Below are positions 22,929 through 33,039 of a stretch of 64,000 bases of DNA, piece after piece; the stretch's first letter is position 1; each line of letters begins with the position of its first letter. A program made the position numbers and the translations under genes. This DNA is from Luteimonas deserti. GTDB lineage: Bacteria; Pseudomonadota; Gammaproteobacteria; Xanthomonadales; Xanthomonadaceae. The stretch covers positions 744,001-808,000 of the forward strand of contig NZ_JACCJZ010000020.1 of NCBI RefSeq assembly GCF_013425765.1, given 5' to 3'. The notes beneath the pieces were generated by a model that ran no database searches, was not told where the DNA came from, and worked only from the letters and a program-made list of their open reading frames with translations.

Positions 22929-23123
22929 ATGGCGCCTCCACGCAATCGCGAATTCGCAGGCAACAAGTCCTATCTGCCGAGCAAGCCCTGCGCGGTCTGT
23001 GGCCGCACGATGACCTGGCGCCGGGCGTGGGCCAAGACCTGGGACGCGGTGCGCTACTGCTCCGAGCGCTGCCGTCGCAACAGGGGCGCGGTCGGGGCGG
23101 CCGGCGCCGCACGCGATGACTGA
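22929..23123 (+). CDS. DUF2256 small zinc-ribbon-like protein
   Basis: A 64-residue protein with the DUF2256 signature KPCAVCGRTMTWRRAWAKTWDAVRYCSERCRRNR. The pattern CxxC-x(n)-CxxxC probably binds zinc. The frame is open further upstream (to 22812), but MAPPRNREFAGNKSYLPSK at 22929 gives a length typical of the family. Its stop overlaps the next start by 8 bases, so it is translationally coupled to the photolyase-like gene. This pairing is common for the family, which suggests a shared role, but its function is unknown. Confidence 0.85.
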   Translation: MAPPRNREFAGNKSYLPSKPCAVCGRTMTWRRAWAKTWDAVRYCSERCRRNRGAVGAAGAARDD

Positions 23124-24696
23124 GGGCGCGGTCCGCCATCTGGTCGTCGTGCTCGGCGACCAGCTCGACCCGTTGGGGGCCGCCTTCGACGGCTGCGATC
23201 CGGCGCGCGATGCGATCTGGATGGCGGAGGTCGCCGAGGAATCCACCCACGTCTGGTCGACGAAGATGCGCACCGCGCTGTTCCTGAGTGCGATGCGGCA
23301 CTTCGCACAGGAACGGCGTGCGGACGGGTGGACGGTGCATTACCGGGCACTCGACGATGCGGACAATCGCGGCGCGCTGGGCGCGGAACTGGTCGCGGCG
23401 CTCACGCATCTCCAGCCGCAGACCGTCCGGCTGACCGCACCCGGTGACTGGCGCGTGCTGCAGGCGCTTCGGGATGCCGCGACGGCAGCGGGGGTGCCCC
23501 TGGAGATCGAACCGGACCGGCACTTCTACAGCGACGTGCGCGCGTTCGCGGCCTGGGCGCGCATGCAGCCGGAGTTGCGGCTGGAGAACTTCTACCGCCA
23601 TCTGCGTCGCCAGCACCGCGTGCTGATGGACGGCGAAGCGCCTGTGGGCGGTCGCTGGAACTTCGACACCGAGAACCGCGCGCCGTTCGACGTGCAGGGG
23701 CCGGGGGCGATTCCGCCACCGCCGCAGGTGGAACCGGATGCGATCACGCGCGAGGTGCTCGAACTGGTGCGTACGCGTTTCGCCGACCATCCCGGCGGGC
23801 TGGACCACTTCGCCTGGCCGGTCACCCGGGCGCAGGCGCTGCATGCGCTGGCGCGCTTCGTCGACGAGCGCCTGCCGGCCTTCGGCCGCTGGCAGGATGC
23901 GCTGTGGCCCGAGGCGCCGTGGCTGTGGCACTCGCAGCTCGCGTCTGCGTTGAACCTCAAGCTGCTGCGCCCGCGCGAGGTGGTCGACGCCGTGGAGGCC
24001 GCGTGGCGCGCGGGACGCGTGCCGCTGGCGGCGGCGGAGGGCTACATCCGCCAGATCCTCGGCTGGCGCGAATACGTGCGCGGGGTCTACTGGACGCGGA
24101 TGCCGCGCTACGCGGAGTCGAATGCGTTGCAGGCCACCGGCGATCTGCCCGGCTTCTACTGGACCGGCGATGCGCCGATGCCGTGTCTGGCCGACGCGCT
24201 GCGCCAGACGCTCGACCTCGGTTACGCCCACCATATCCAGCGGCTGATGGTCATCGGCCTGTACGCGCAGCTGCTGGGCGTGGCGCCGGCGCAGGTGCAC
24301 CGCTGGTTCCTGGCCGTGTACGTGGATGCGGTGGAGTGGGTGGAGATGCCCAACGTGCTCGGCATGAGCCAGTACGCCGACGGCGGCCTGATGTCGAGCA
24401 AGCCCTACATCGCCAGCGGGCGCTACATCGAGCGCATGAGCGCGGGCAGCTATTGTCGGCGGTGTCCGTTCGATCCCGGGCTGCGCACCGGGCCGCAGGC
24501 CTGTCCGTACACGCGCCTGTACTGGGATTTCATGCTGCGCCACCAAGCGCTGCTGGACGCCAACCCGCGCACGCGGAGGCAGGTGCGTGCGCTGGAACGC
24601 CTGGATGCGGCCGAGCGCGCGACGATCCGGCAGGAGGCGGAACAGTGGCGCGCCGGGCCCTGGCACCGCCGCGTCGCACCCGAGGCGCCGGCGTGA
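23116..24696 (+). CDS. FeS-containing bacterial cryptochrome / (6-4) photolyase-like protein
   Basis: The 526-residue protein belongs to the deoxyribodipyrimidine photolyase-related group (PhrB-like), flavoproteins that repair (6-4) photoproducts with blue light. The N-terminal antenna-type domain starts RHLVVVLGDQLDP. The C-terminal FAD domain includes AEGYIRQILGWREYVRG and the MSQYADGG stretch. Four cysteines placed as the [4Fe-4S] ligands of PhrB are visible: C357 (PMPCLADAL), C447 and C450 (YCRRCPFD) and C463 (QACPYT). Coupled to the DUF2256 gene upstream. The exact lesion repaired is inferred from family. Confidence 0.9.
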   Translation: MTEGAVRHLVVVLGDQLDPLGAAFDGCDPARDAIWMAEVAEESTHVWSTKMRTALFLSAMRHFAQERRADGWTVHYRALDDADNRGALGAELVAALTHLQPQTVRLTAPGDWRVLQALRDAATAAGVPLEIEPDRHFYSDVRAFAAWARMQPELRLENFYRHLRRQHRVLMDGEAPVGGRWNFDTENRAPFDVQGPGAIPPPPQVEPDAITREVLELVRTRFADHPGGLDHFAWPVTRAQALHALARFVDERLPAFGRWQDALWPEAPWLWHSQLASALNLKLLRPREVVDAVEAAWRAGRVPLAAAEGYIRQILGWREYVRGVYWTRMPRYAESNALQATGDLPGFYWTGDAPMPCLADALRQTLDLGYAHHIQRLMVIGLYAQLLGVAPAQVHRWFLAVYVDAVEWVEMPNVLGMSQYADGGLMSSKPYIASGRYIERMSAGSYCRRCPFDPGLRTGPQACPYTRLYWDFMLRHQALLDANPRTRRQVRALERLDAAERATIRQEAEQWRAGPWHRRVAPEAPA

Positions 24697-24769
24697 CGTC
24701 GTCGGTCTGCGGTACAGTCGCCGCGGGCGGCGGCGTGGTGTCGCGCGCCACGGCCTGCGGACCTTCTCG

Positions 24770-25327
24770 ATGCCCCGGATTCTCGGTATCTCCGGCAGCC
24801 TGCGCGCTGCGTCGTACAACACCGGCCTGCTGCGCGCGGCGCAGGAGACGGCGGGCGAGGGCGTGACGATCGATGTGGCCACGCTGCACGGCATCCCGCT
24901 CTACGACGGCGACGTGGAAGCGCGCGACGGGAGTCCTGAGGCCGTCGAGGCGCTGAAGGCGCGGGTGCTCGGCAGCGACGGCCTGCTGCTGGTCACGCCC
25001 GAGTACAACAACGGCATCCCGGGCGTGTTCAAGAACGCGATCGACTGGCTGTCGCGTCCCGGCAGCGGCATTCCCGCGCTGTTCGGCGACCGGCCCGTCG
25101 CGGTCATCGGCGCATCACCGGGCGGCTTCGGCACGATCCTCGCGCAGAACGCCTGGCTGCCGGTGCTGCGCACGCTGGGCTGCCGGCACTGGGCCGGCGG
25201 TCGCCTGCTGGTCTCGCGCGCCGGGCAGGCCTTCGATGCCGACGGCACGCTGCAGGATGAAAAGGTCCGCGGGCAGCTGGCGGCGTTCGTGGCCGCGTAT
25301 GCCGCGGACATCCGGGCGTCGCGCTGA
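24770..25327 (+). CDS. NADPH-dependent FMN reductase family protein
   Basis: A 185-residue flavodoxin-like protein. ILGISGSLRAASYNTGLLRAAQ carries the FMN-phosphate loop. LLVTPEYNNGIPGVFKNAIDWLSRP is the second family signature, and AVIGASPGGFGT follows. Members reduce FMN, quinones, chromate or azo dyes with NAD(P)H; the physiological substrate here is unknown. The open frame runs 61 codons upstream into the photolyase-like gene, but only MPRILGISGS fits the family. The stop is 6 bases before tadA, so they are likely co-transcribed. Confidence 0.88.
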   Translation: MPRILGISGSLRAASYNTGLLRAAQETAGEGVTIDVATLHGIPLYDGDVEARDGSPEAVEALKARVLGSDGLLLVTPEYNNGIPGVFKNAIDWLSRPGSGIPALFGDRPVAVIGASPGGFGTILAQNAWLPVLRTLGCRHWAGGRLLVSRAGQAFDADGTLQDEKVRGQLAAFVAAYAADIRASR

Positions 25328-25834
<507 letters not shown>

Positions 25835-25841
25835 CGTTCGC

Positions 25842-26309
25842 CTAGATCAGCGGGCTGCGCCGGTTGGCGCGACGGTGCGCGTCGTCCATTTCCTCGTTGA
25901 CCGCGCGCACCGCCATCGAGGCCTCGCGTGCCAGCAGCAGGCTGGACGCGAACAGCGCCAGCACGCCCAGAGCGGCCAGCAGGGTGGGTGCGGCGCCGAA
26001 GCGGTGATCCAGGACCGCGTCGCCGGCGACGGTCAGGCTGGTACCGACGAAGCAGCTGATCGCCACGTACAGCAGCTGGCTGCCACGCAGGATGATCCGG
26101 CTGCGCCGACGCTGCAGCGCGATGCGGTCTTCGAGGATGCGCCGATCGTCGGGCTCGTGCCCCTCGTCGTCGGCGAGCTCGCGCAGCAGCGCGCGGGTGC
26201 GGTCGATCACCCGTGCCAGGCGTGCATTGGCCGAGGCCAGCAGCGCGGCCGTGGCGGTCAGGAAGAAGGCGGGCGCGAGCATCGCGGTGAGGATGGTGTA
26301 GTGGGTCAT
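25842..26309 (-). CDS. DUF2721 family membrane protein
   Basis: From ATG 26309 the product is 155 residues: [20 protein letters not shown], a membrane helix, then a charged segment [21 protein letters not shown], then two further hydrophobic helices ([18 protein letters not shown] and [18 protein letters not shown]). This matches DUF2721 proteins, small three-helix inner-membrane proteins of unknown function. The frame opens 28 codons upstream, but that leader lacks family similarity and would overlap the likely orn promoter. Confidence 0.8.
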   Translation of the reverse strand: MTHYTILTAMLAPAFFLTATAALLASANARLARVIDRTRALLRELADDEGHEPDDRRILEDRIALQRRRSRIILRGSQLLYVAISCFVGTSLTVAGDAVLDHRFGAAPTLLAALGVLALFASSLLLAREASMAVRAVNEEMDDAHRRANRRSPLI

Positions 26310-26407
26310 GGCGGGACTTGCGAGCATCTGTGAAGGGAGCACGGCGGACCAGGCGTCGGGAGCGGCTGGGCTATCATGCGCCGTCATTTCCACGAACGCG
26401 AACGACC

Positions 26408-26968
26408 ATGACCGATACGCTCGACGATGGCAGGCTGATCTGGATCGACCTGGAGATGACCGGGCTCGACACCGACCACGACCAGATCCTCGAGATCGCG
26501 ACGGTGGTGACCGACGCCCAGCTCAACGTCGTGGCCGAAGGCCCGGAACTGGCGATCGCGCATGCGCTCGACACGCTGGAAGCGATGGACGACTGGAACC
26601 GCAGCCAGCACACACGCTCGGGCTTGTGGCGGCGTTCGCTGGAGGAGGGCGTCGGCCTTGCCGAGGCGGAGGCGCGGACGTTGGAGTTCCTGGCGAAGTG
26701 GGTGGCGCCGAAGCGCTCGCCGATGTGCGGCAATTCCATCTGCCAGGATCGTCGCTTCCTGCACCGGCAGATGCCCGCACTCGAAAAGTTCTTCCACTAC
26801 CGCAACCTGGACGTTTCGACGCTGAAGGAACTCGCGCGCCGCTGGGCGCCGCAGGTGCTCGGTGGATTCACCAAGCACGCGGCGCATACGGCGCTCAGCG
26901 ACGTCCGCGATTCGATCGACGAACTGCGCCATTACCGCCGTTCGATGGGGCCGCTGTCCGGCCTCTGA
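26408..26968 (+). CDS. orn: Oligoribonuclease
   Basis: Orn is the 3'-5' exonuclease that degrades 2-5 nt RNA remnants, including the pGpG left from cyclic-di-GMP breakdown. The 186-residue protein shows the DEDDh residues: [11 protein letters not shown] (D, E), the central [13 protein letters not shown] (D), and [22 protein letters not shown] (H, D). The frame opens further upstream, but [19 protein letters not shown] at 26408 is the standard start. It is divergent from DUF2721 and convergent with mscS. Confidence 0.95.
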   Translation: MTDTLDDGRLIWIDLEMTGLDTDHDQILEIATVVTDAQLNVVAEGPELAIAHALDTLEAMDDWNRSQHTRSGLWRRSLEEGVGLAEAEARTLEFLAKWVAPKRSPMCGNSICQDRRFLHRQMPALEKFFHYRNLDVSTLKELARRWAPQVLGGFTKHAAHTALSDVRDSIDELRHYRRSMGPLSGL

Positions 26969-26978
26969 GCCGCGACGC

Positions 26979-27863
26979 TCAGGCGGCGGCGTCGTTCGAC
27001 GCCGCGGGTGCCGTGCGGGGCGCGGCGGACAGGGAGGCGCGCTGGCCGTCGCCGTCGTAGAGATAGAGATGCGTGTCGCGCTGCGGATAGGGGATGTTGA
27101 TTCTGGCGGCATCGAACGCGGTCTTGATCCGCTCCAGCAGTGTGGTCTTGGTGCCGAACCAGTCCGACGCCTTGACGAAGCAGCGGATGCCGAGATTCAC
27201 CGCATTGTCGCCGAGCTCGTACACGACCACATCGGCGCCGGGTTCCTCGAGCACGCGCGGGTCGCTCCGGACCTGGTCTAGCGCCACCTTGCGTGCCAGA
27301 TCGATGTCGTCGCCGTAGCCGATGCCGATCACGAGTTCGACCCGGCGGATGCCCTGGATCGTGAGATTGGTGATCACCGACGTGGTGATGAGATTGTTGG
27401 GAATGGTGTGCAGCTGTTTGTCAGGCCCTTCGATCACACTCTGGAAGATGCGCACCTCGCGCACCGTGCCGGTCTGGCCCGCTGCGGTGATCACATCGCC
27501 CACCTTGAACGGACGCAGGGTGACCAGCATCACCCCGGCCGCGATATTGGACAGTGAATCCTTCAGCGCCAGGCCGATCGCGAGACCCGCCGTGCCGATC
27601 ACCGCGAGCAGAGGCGCGGTCTGCACGCCGAGCGTACCGAGCGCGGCCACCACGACAATTACGACCGCGGCGATGTAGGCGACGTTGCGCAGGAAATTGC
27701 CGAGCATCGGATCGAAGCCGAACCGGCTCAGCGCCGGCGGCACCATCGCGGTGAGCCTGCGCGACAGCCACAGGCCCACCAGCAGCACTGCGGCGGCCTT
27801 GAGCAGCGTGGGGCCCCACAGCACCAGCAGCTGGTTCCAGTGCACGTTTCCGAGTTCAAACAC
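26979..27863 (-). CDS. mscS: MscS-type small-conductance mechanosensitive channel
   Basis: A 294-residue channel that releases solutes on hypo-osmotic shock. Two N-terminal membrane helices (LLKAAAVLLVGLWLSR and VAYIAAVVIVVVAALGTLGV) precede the pore helix TM3 AVIGTAGLAIGLALKDSLSNIAAGVMLV. The beta domain PFKVGDVITAAGQTGTVREV and the C-terminal cage follow. The start is taken as GTG 27863 because AGGAGG lies 7 bases upstream. The frame is open to 27905, but that would place the start inside the ppsA terminator. Confidence 0.92.
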   Translation of the reverse strand: MFELGNVHWNQLLVLWGPTLLKAAAVLLVGLWLSRRLTAMVPPALSRFGFDPMLGNFLRNVAYIAAVVIVVVAALGTLGVQTAPLLAVIGTAGLAIGLALKDSLSNIAAGVMLVTLRPFKVGDVITAAGQTGTVREVRIFQSVIEGPDKQLHTIPNNLITTSVITNLTIQGIRRVELVIGIGYGDDIDLARKVALDQVRSDPRVLEEPGADVVVYELGDNAVNLGIRCFVKASDWFGTKTTLLERIKTAFDAARINIPYPQRDTHLYLYDGDGQRASLSAAPRTAPAASNDAAA

Positions 27864-27896
27864 GTGAGACCCTCCTGAGCGCCACGACGCGTGCGC

Positions 27897-27930
27897 GAAA
27901 AACACGAAGCCCCGCCGGAGCGGGGCTTCG
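27897..27930 (-). terminator. Rho-independent terminator of ppsA
   Basis: On the reverse strand CGAAGCCCCGC and GCGGGGCTTCG pair over 11 bp around a 4-nt loop and are followed by TGTTTTTC. It lies between the ppsA stop (27975) and the mscS start, so mscS needs its own promoter or read-through. Confidence 0.9.
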
Positions 27931-27974
27931 GAGACGCGTCAGCTTCGCCGACGCGACATTAAGCGCACGTCATC

Positions 27975-30356
27975 TCAGGATGCGGACGCGGCCTTCGACT
28001 TCGCGAGACGCAGCCAGGTGTCGACCACCGTGTCGGGATTGAGCGAGACCGACTCGATGCCCTCGTCCATCAGCCACTGCGCGAGATCGGGATGGTCCGA
28101 CGGGCCCTGGCCACAGATGCCGACGTACTTGCCCTTGGCGCGCGCGGCCTTGATCGCCATCGACAACAGCTTCTTCACCGCCGGGTCGCGTTCGTCGAAC
28201 AGATGCGCGACCACCGACGAATCCCGGTCCAGACCGAGCGTGAGCTGGGTGAGATCGTTGGAGCCGATCGAGAAGCCGTCGAAGATCTCGAGAAATTCAT
28301 CTGCCATCAACGCGTTGGACGGCACCTCGCACATCATGATGATCTTCAGGCCGGCTTCGCCCTGCTTGAGGCCATTGGCCTCGAGCACCTCGACCACCTT
28401 GCGGCCCTCGTCCAGCGTGCGCACGAACGGGATCATGACCCAGAGATTGTCGAGGCCCATTTCGTTGCGGACCTTGAGCACCGCCTTGCACTCCAGCGCG
28501 AACGCGTCGGAGAACGACGGATCGACATAGCGGCTGGCGCCGCGGAAGCCGATCATCGGGTTCTCTTCTTCGGGCTCGTAGCGCGCGCCGCCGATGAGGT
28601 TGGCGTACTCGTTGGACTTGAAGTCCGACAGGCGCACGATCACCGGATGCGGCGCGACCGACGCGGTGAGGGTGGCGATGCCCTCGGCCAGACGGTCGAC
28701 GTAGAAGCTCACCGGGTCGGCGTAGCCGCGGGTCTTCTCGTCGATCTTCGCCTTGATCGCCGCATCCTGCTTCGCGTATTCCAGCAAGGCGTTGGGATGC
28801 ACGCCGATATGCGCGGCGATGATCATCTCCAGGCGCGCCAGGCCGATACCGGCATTGGGCAGCTGGCCGAAGTCGAAGGCGCGCTCGGGGTTGGCGACGT
28901 TCATCATGATCTTGAGCGGCGCTTCGGGCATCGACGACAGATCGGTGGTGATGCGCTCGAACTCGAGGATGCCGTCGTAGATGTAGCCGGTATCGCCCTC
29001 CGAGCAGCTCACGGTGACGTCCTTGCCGTCCTCGATCAGGTCGAGCGCATTGCCGGTGCCCACGACCGCCGGCACACCCAGCTCGCGCGCGATGATCGCG
29101 GCATGGCAGGTGCGGCCGCCGCGGTTGGTGACGATGGCCGACGCACGCTTCATCACCGGCTCCCAGTCGGGGTCGGTCATGTCGGCGACCAGCACGTCGC
29201 CGGGCTGCACGCGGTTCATGTCGTCGAGCGAACGCACCACGCGTGCGACGCCGGCGCCGATCTTCTGGCCGATCGCGCGGCCTTCGGCCACCACGTCGCC
29301 ACGGGCGCCGAGGTGGAAGCGCTCCATCTGCGTGGCCTTCGCGCGCGACTTCACCGTTTCCGGGCGCGCCTGCACCACGAACAGCTTGCCGCTCACGCCG
29401 TCCTTGGCCCATTCGATATCCATCGGACGGCCGTAATGCGATTCGATCGTGAGCGCCTGGCGCGCGAGCTCGTGCACGTCCTCGTCGCTGATCGAGAAGG
29501 TGTTGCGCTGCGCTTCGGGCGTGTCCTCGGTGCGCACGCGTTCGCCGGGCACGTCCGAATAGACCATGCGCAGCTGCTTGCTGCCGATCGAGCGACGCAG
29601 GATCGCCGGCTTGCCGGCCTTGAGCGTCGGCTTGTAGACGTAGAACTCGTCCGGATTCACGGCGCCCTGGACCACCATCTCGCCCAGACCGAAGCTCGAG
29701 GTGATGAAGACCACGTCGCGGAAACCGGACTCGGTGTCGAGCGTGAACAACACGCCCGAGGCGCCGACGTCCGAGCGGACCATCAGCTGCACGCCGGCCG
29801 ACAGGAACACGTCCTCGTGCTTGAAGCCGTGGTGCACGCGGTAGGCGATGGCGCGATCGTTGTACAGCGAGGCGAATACTTCCTTGACCTTGACCACCAC
29901 ATCCTCGTCGCCGGTGACGTTGAGGAAGGTTTCCTGCTGGCCGGCGAACGACGCGTCGGGCAGGTCTTCGGCGGTGGCCGACGAGCGCACTGCGACCGCG
30001 ATGTCACCGCCGCCGTTTTCCGACGCGAGCGTCTGGTAGGCGGTGCGGATGTCGGCATCCAGGTCCGGCTGCAGCGGCGCCTCGATCACCCAGCTGCGGA
30101 TCTCGCGTCCGGCGGCGGTCAACGCGCCGACGTCCTCCACGTCGAGCATGGCGAGCCGGTCGAAGATGCGCTGGTGCAGGTTGTTGTGCGCGATGAACGC
30201 CTTGAATGCATCGGCCGTGGTGGCGAACCCGCCGGGGACCGAAACGCCGAGCTTGGCGAGGTTGCCAATCATTTCGCCGAGGGACGAATTCTTGCCGCCG
30301 ACCTGGGCCAGATCGGTCAGGCGAAGGTCGTGCAGCCACAGGATGTTCGCGCTCAA
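27975..30356 (-). CDS. ppsA: Phosphoenolpyruvate synthase
   Basis: PpsA makes PEP from pyruvate and ATP during gluconeogenesis. The N-terminal ATP-binding domain begins [20 protein letters not shown]. The phosphohistidine swivel domain has [15 protein letters not shown] (catalytic His). The C-terminal PEP-utilisers barrel has the conserved [16 protein letters not shown] and the catalytic-Cys region [15 protein letters not shown] place the start at TTG 30356 ([13 protein letters not shown]), preceded by GGAG. This gives 793 residues, close to the E. coli 792. The upstream ATG at 30479 would add 41 unrelated residues and overlap ppsR. Divergent from its regulator ppsR. Confidence 0.93.
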   Translation of the reverse strand: MSANILWLHDLRLTDLAQVGGKNSSLGEMIGNLAKLGVSVPGGFATTADAFKAFIAHNNLHQRIFDRLAMLDVEDVGALTAAGREIRSWVIEAPLQPDLDADIRTAYQTLASENGGGDIAVAVRSSATAEDLPDASFAGQQETFLNVTGDEDVVVKVKEVFASLYNDRAIAYRVHHGFKHEDVFLSAGVQLMVRSDVGASGVLFTLDTESGFRDVVFITSSFGLGEMVVQGAVNPDEFYVYKPTLKAGKPAILRRSIGSKQLRMVYSDVPGERVRTEDTPEAQRNTFSISDEDVHELARQALTIESHYGRPMDIEWAKDGVSGKLFVVQARPETVKSRAKATQMERFHLGARGDVVAEGRAIGQKIGAGVARVVRSLDDMNRVQPGDVLVADMTDPDWEPVMKRASAIVTNRGGRTCHAAIIARELGVPAVVGTGNALDLIEDGKDVTVSCSEGDTGYIYDGILEFERITTDLSSMPEAPLKIMMNVANPERAFDFGQLPNAGIGLARLEMIIAAHIGVHPNALLEYAKQDAAIKAKIDEKTRGYADPVSFYVDRLAEGIATLTASVAPHPVIVRLSDFKSNEYANLIGGARYEPEEENPMIGFRGASRYVDPSFSDAFALECKAVLKVRNEMGLDNLWVMIPFVRTLDEGRKVVEVLEANGLKQGEAGLKIIMMCEVPSNALMADEFLEIFDGFSIGSNDLTQLTLGLDRDSSVVAHLFDERDPAVKKLLSMAIKAARAKGKYVGICGQGPSDHPDLAQWLMDEGIESVSLNPDTVVDTWLRLAKSKAASAS

Positions 30357-30468
30357 GTGAGACTCCGTGTCGCGTGGATCGTGGGGAGTGACCGGGCAGG
30401 CCCGGTGTGGAACGGGTATTTTAGCCTTCCGGGCGCAAAGGGCGCTCACGCCGCTCGCCGGAGTCCGC

Positions 30469-31290
30469 ATGTCCGCCACGCGTCCCGTGTTCTACGTCTC
30501 CGATGGCACCGGTATCACTGCCGAGACCATCGGCCACAGCCTGCTCACCCAGTTCAGTGGAACGCAGTTCAGCACCAACCGCATTCCGTTCGTCGACAGC
30601 GTCGAGCGCGCGCGCGAGGTGGCCGCGCTGATCCGCGCGCGCGGCGAGGCGATGGGCGTGCGACCCATCGTGGTCAGCTCCTGCGTGGACCAGGATCTCG
30701 CCCAGGCGCTGGGCGAGAGCGGGGCGCTGGTGCTGGACGTGTTCGCTCCCTTCATCGAACCACTTGAGCGCGAACTGCTGGAGTCACGCGAATCCCGGGT
30801 CGGGCGCGCGCACGGGATGGTGGATTTCGATACCTACCACCGCCGCATCAATGCGATGAACTTCGCGCTGACCCACGACGACGGCATGTCCGTGAACTAC
30901 GACGAGGCCGACGTCGTGCTGGTGGCGGTGTCGCGCGCGGGCAAGACGCCCACCTGCATCTACCTCGCCCTGCACCACGGGGTGCGCGCCGCGAACTATC
31001 CGCTCACCGAGGAAGACCTCGAGCACGACCGGCTGCCGCCCCGGCTGCGCGCGCACCGCGCCAAGCTCTACGGCCTGACGATCGACCCGGTCCGCCTGGC
31101 GCAGATCCGCCAGGAACGCCGCCCGAACTCGCGCTACGCCAAGCTCGAAACCTGCCGGCACGAGGTCGCTGCGGCCGAGGCGTTGTTCCGCGCTGAGCGC
31201 ATTCCGCTGCTCAGCACCACCCATACCTCGATCGAGGAAATCTCGAGCAAGGTGATGTCCACGCTGGGTATCGAACGGGTGATGTACTGA
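30469..31290 (+). CDS. ppsR: PEP synthase regulatory kinase/pyrophosphorylase
   Basis: PpsR (DUF299 family) switches PEP synthase off by ADP-dependent phosphorylation and on by Pi-dependent dephosphorylation. The 273-residue protein starts [25 protein letters not shown], typical of the family, and has the P-loop [14 protein letters not shown]. The C-terminus carries [20 protein letters not shown] and [15 protein letters not shown]. Divergent arrangement with ppsA, about 110 bases apart, is the usual pairing. The open frame upstream of ATG 30469 lacks similarity. Confidence 0.95.
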   Translation: MSATRPVFYVSDGTGITAETIGHSLLTQFSGTQFSTNRIPFVDSVERAREVAALIRARGEAMGVRPIVVSSCVDQDLAQALGESGALVLDVFAPFIEPLERELLESRESRVGRAHGMVDFDTYHRRINAMNFALTHDDGMSVNYDEADVVLVAVSRAGKTPTCIYLALHHGVRAANYPLTEEDLEHDRLPPRLRAHRAKLYGLTIDPVRLAQIRQERRPNSRYAKLETCRHEVAAAEALFRAERIPLLSTTHTSIEEISSKVMSTLGIERVMY

Positions 31291-31359
31291 ATCGCGCGCA
31301 TCCTCGCAGGCGCTGGTGAAGTGCAGCCGGATTCACTGCGCCGCGTGTAGCATCCAGGC

Positions 31360-31866
31360 ATGCAGAACGTCATCAATCGCCGTCCCCGCCTGCCCGCACT
31401 GGGCCGTTTCGGCTGGTTGATGGCGCTGTACGCCGAGAACCACACCCGCCTGACCCAGCTCTTCGAGCCGGCCGGCCTCGAGCCAGGCAGCTACCTGTCG
31501 GCACCGCCGGGCGTACTCGCCGTGCGACTGGAGGTCCTGGCCCGCCACGCCTATACCAGCGAGCTCAGGCTGAGTTACACGATGGTGGATCCGGCCACCG
31601 GCGAGCCCGATCCGTCGGCGTATCTTCGTCTGTACCGGGATGCGGGGCAGGTGGAGGCCACGCATTGTTATGTCGGCCGTCGATGGCAGGACGTGATCGG
31701 CATGTTTCCGCCGCCGGCGGAAGTGGTCGACCACCGCATGCGCATGAACACCTTTCTCGGCAAGTGGCTGCAGTACCTGCGCGACCAGGGCCACGGGGTT
31801 GCAAGTCTGCAGCGAAATCCGGATGATGCGCGGCTCGATCGCGACGAGGCCGGCGCCACCGGCTGA
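31360..31866 (+). CDS. DUF1249 (YqiB-like) family protein
   Basis: The 168-residue product matches DUF1249. LGRFGWLMALYAENHTRLTQLF is at the N-terminus, LEVLARHAYTSELRLSYTM is in the middle, and MRMNTFLGKWLQYLRDQGHG is near the end. The family is often found near metabolic genes in gammaproteobacteria. Its function is unknown. It follows ppsR on the same strand with a 69-base gap. The last 20 residues are variable. Confidence 0.85.
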   Translation: MQNVINRRPRLPALGRFGWLMALYAENHTRLTQLFEPAGLEPGSYLSAPPGVLAVRLEVLARHAYTSELRLSYTMVDPATGEPDPSAYLRLYRDAGQVEATHCYVGRRWQDVIGMFPPPAEVVDHRMRMNTFLGKWLQYLRDQGHGVASLQRNPDDARLDRDEAGATG

Positions 31867-31959
31867 CACGTTCCACGGAACGGACGGCGCGAGCGGGGAA
31901 CGCAGAAGCGGTGTTGACGTTGTTGCAGGCCGACACTACACTTTCGCGCTCCCGATCGT

Positions 31960-32035
31960 GGGGCCATAGCTCAGCTGGGAGAGCGCCTGCATGGCATGCA
32001 GGAGGTCGGCGGTTCGATCCCGCCTGGCTCCACCA
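31960..32035 (+). tRNA. tRNA-Ala(GGC)
   Basis: A 76-nt cloverleaf. The acceptor is GGGGCCA with TGGCTCC, and the CCA is encoded. The D arm is GCTCAGCTGGGAGAGC. The anticodon stem CCTGC/GCAGG encloses loop ATGGCAT, giving anticodon GGC. The T arm holds GGTTCGATCC. Confidence 0.97.
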
Positions 32036-32086
32036 CAATTTGTCTGTCGATCAAAGGCCGATCGTCAGAATGATGCAGGTTTCTGC

Positions 32087-32162
32087 GTCCCCATCGTCTA
32101 GAGGCCTAGGACACCACCCTTTCACGGTGGACACCGGGGTTCGAATCCCCGTGGGGACGCCA
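32087..32162 (+). tRNA. tRNA-Glu(TTC)
   Basis: A 76-nt cloverleaf with acceptor GTCCCCA/TGGGGAC and encoded CCA. The anticodon stem CCACC/GGTGG encloses loop CTTTCAC, giving anticodon TTC. The T arm is CGGGGTTCGAATCCCCG. It lies 51 bases after tRNA-Ala, and the pair is probably one transcript ending at 32205. Confidence 0.97.
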
Positions 32163-32176
32163 CTTTTCGAGCACGA

Positions 32177-32205
32177 CGGACAACTCGCGAGAGGTGTCCG
32201 TTTTT
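32177..32205 (+). terminator. Terminator of the tRNA-Ala/tRNA-Glu unit
   Basis: CGGACA (32177-32182) pairs with TGTCCG (32195-32200) around a 12-nt loop that can pair further (CTCGCGAG), followed by TTTTT. It lies 15 bases past tRNA-Glu. Confidence 0.8.
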
Positions 32206-32625
32206 GCTTGCGCGGGTTGGTGGCTGTCGCGTGCCCCGGACCGCATGTCCTGCACGCCCACCGCGCTTCCTGCAGGCCGGCTCGTGCGTCCGTATGCGTT
32301 CAAGGCGGGCCCGCGCTTTCGTAGACGCGGCATCGGACCTTTGCTGCACGGCCTGACCGTACTGCGCATGATTCGCCGGAACGCGCCCGCATCCGCCGCA
32401 TCGCACGGGGCGTGCGATGACTGCGTCCGGCGGTCCGCCGCGAGCGGCCTGCCTGCGACCGTGGGGCACGCCTCTGCATGCGTCGCGGTCGCGCCGGTTG
32501 CGGTTCCTTTGCTGCGACGTCCTCGAGGTGTGTGCTTCCCGGCGACCGATGCAGTGCGCCCGACGGACGTGGCGGTCCGCAGCACCGGGACTCGGGGCCG
32601 GTGCGTGGGTGGCACGCGTGTGGGG
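32206..32625. other. Intergenic stretch with no supported gene
   Basis: About 420 bases between the tRNA terminator and the 3' end of the AraC-like gene. ORFs exist in several frames but are Arg/Ala-rich shadows without family similarity. No repeat, integrase site or RNA fold stands out. Confidence 0.5.
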
Positions 32626-33039
32626 TCAGACCGGCAGGGGCGCCTGCTCCCGACGCCTTGACTGCAGGCGCCACTGCGCCGGCGACATGCCGAAGCGCGC
32701 GTGGAAGGCACGCTGGAACTGCCGCTCCGACTCGAAGCCCAGGTCGTAGAGCAGCCAGGTGATGCTTCGATCGGGTTCGTCGCGGAGGCGGCGACGGGCG
32801 GCCAGCAGCCGGCGTTCCCGGATGTAGCGGGAAACCCCGCCCAATGGCTGGAACATGCGGTAGAGCGTCGGCCGGGAGACGTGGAAGGCCGCCTGCAACA
32901 GCGTGCAGCCCAGGCCCGGGTCTTCGAGGCGGTCGTCGATGCAGCGCAGAATGCGGGCGACCCGGGGGTCCCCTTCGATCGCCTCGCGCACCGGGCCCGC
33001 CACCGCACCGTCCGAGCCCGGATATCCGATCAGTTCCAT
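32626..33039 (-). CDS. AraC-type transcriptional regulator, DNA-binding domain only
   Basis: From ATG 33039 (Shine-Dalgarno AGGGGGAG upstream) the product is 137 residues. Almost all of it is a double helix-turn-helix of the AraC family: first HTH around CTLLQAAFHVSRPTLYRMFQ, second around SITWLLYDLGFESERQFQRAFHARFGMSPAQWR. The usual N-terminal ligand-sensing domain is missing, so it may act constitutively or through a partner. It is divergent from tssB across about 370 bases, which makes it a candidate T6SS regulator (inference). Confidence 0.85.
   Translation of the reverse strand: MELIGYPGSDGAVAGPVREAIEGDPRVARILRCIDDRLEDPGLGCTLLQAAFHVSRPTLYRMFQPLGGVSRYIRERRLLAARRRLRDEPDRSITWLLYDLGFESERQFQRAFHARFGMSPAQWRLQSRRREQAPLPV

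Noticed and set aside
22724..22966. Reverse-strand 80-residue ORF as an ilvE leader or small gene
   Set aside because: Arg/Pro-rich composition, no Trp/branched-chain codon run, no terminator/antiterminator pair and no similarity. It overlaps the likely DUF2256 promoter and start.
28092..30767. Forward-strand 891-codon frame opposite ppsA
   Set aside because: Antisense shadow of ppsA, whose catalytic motifs are clear.
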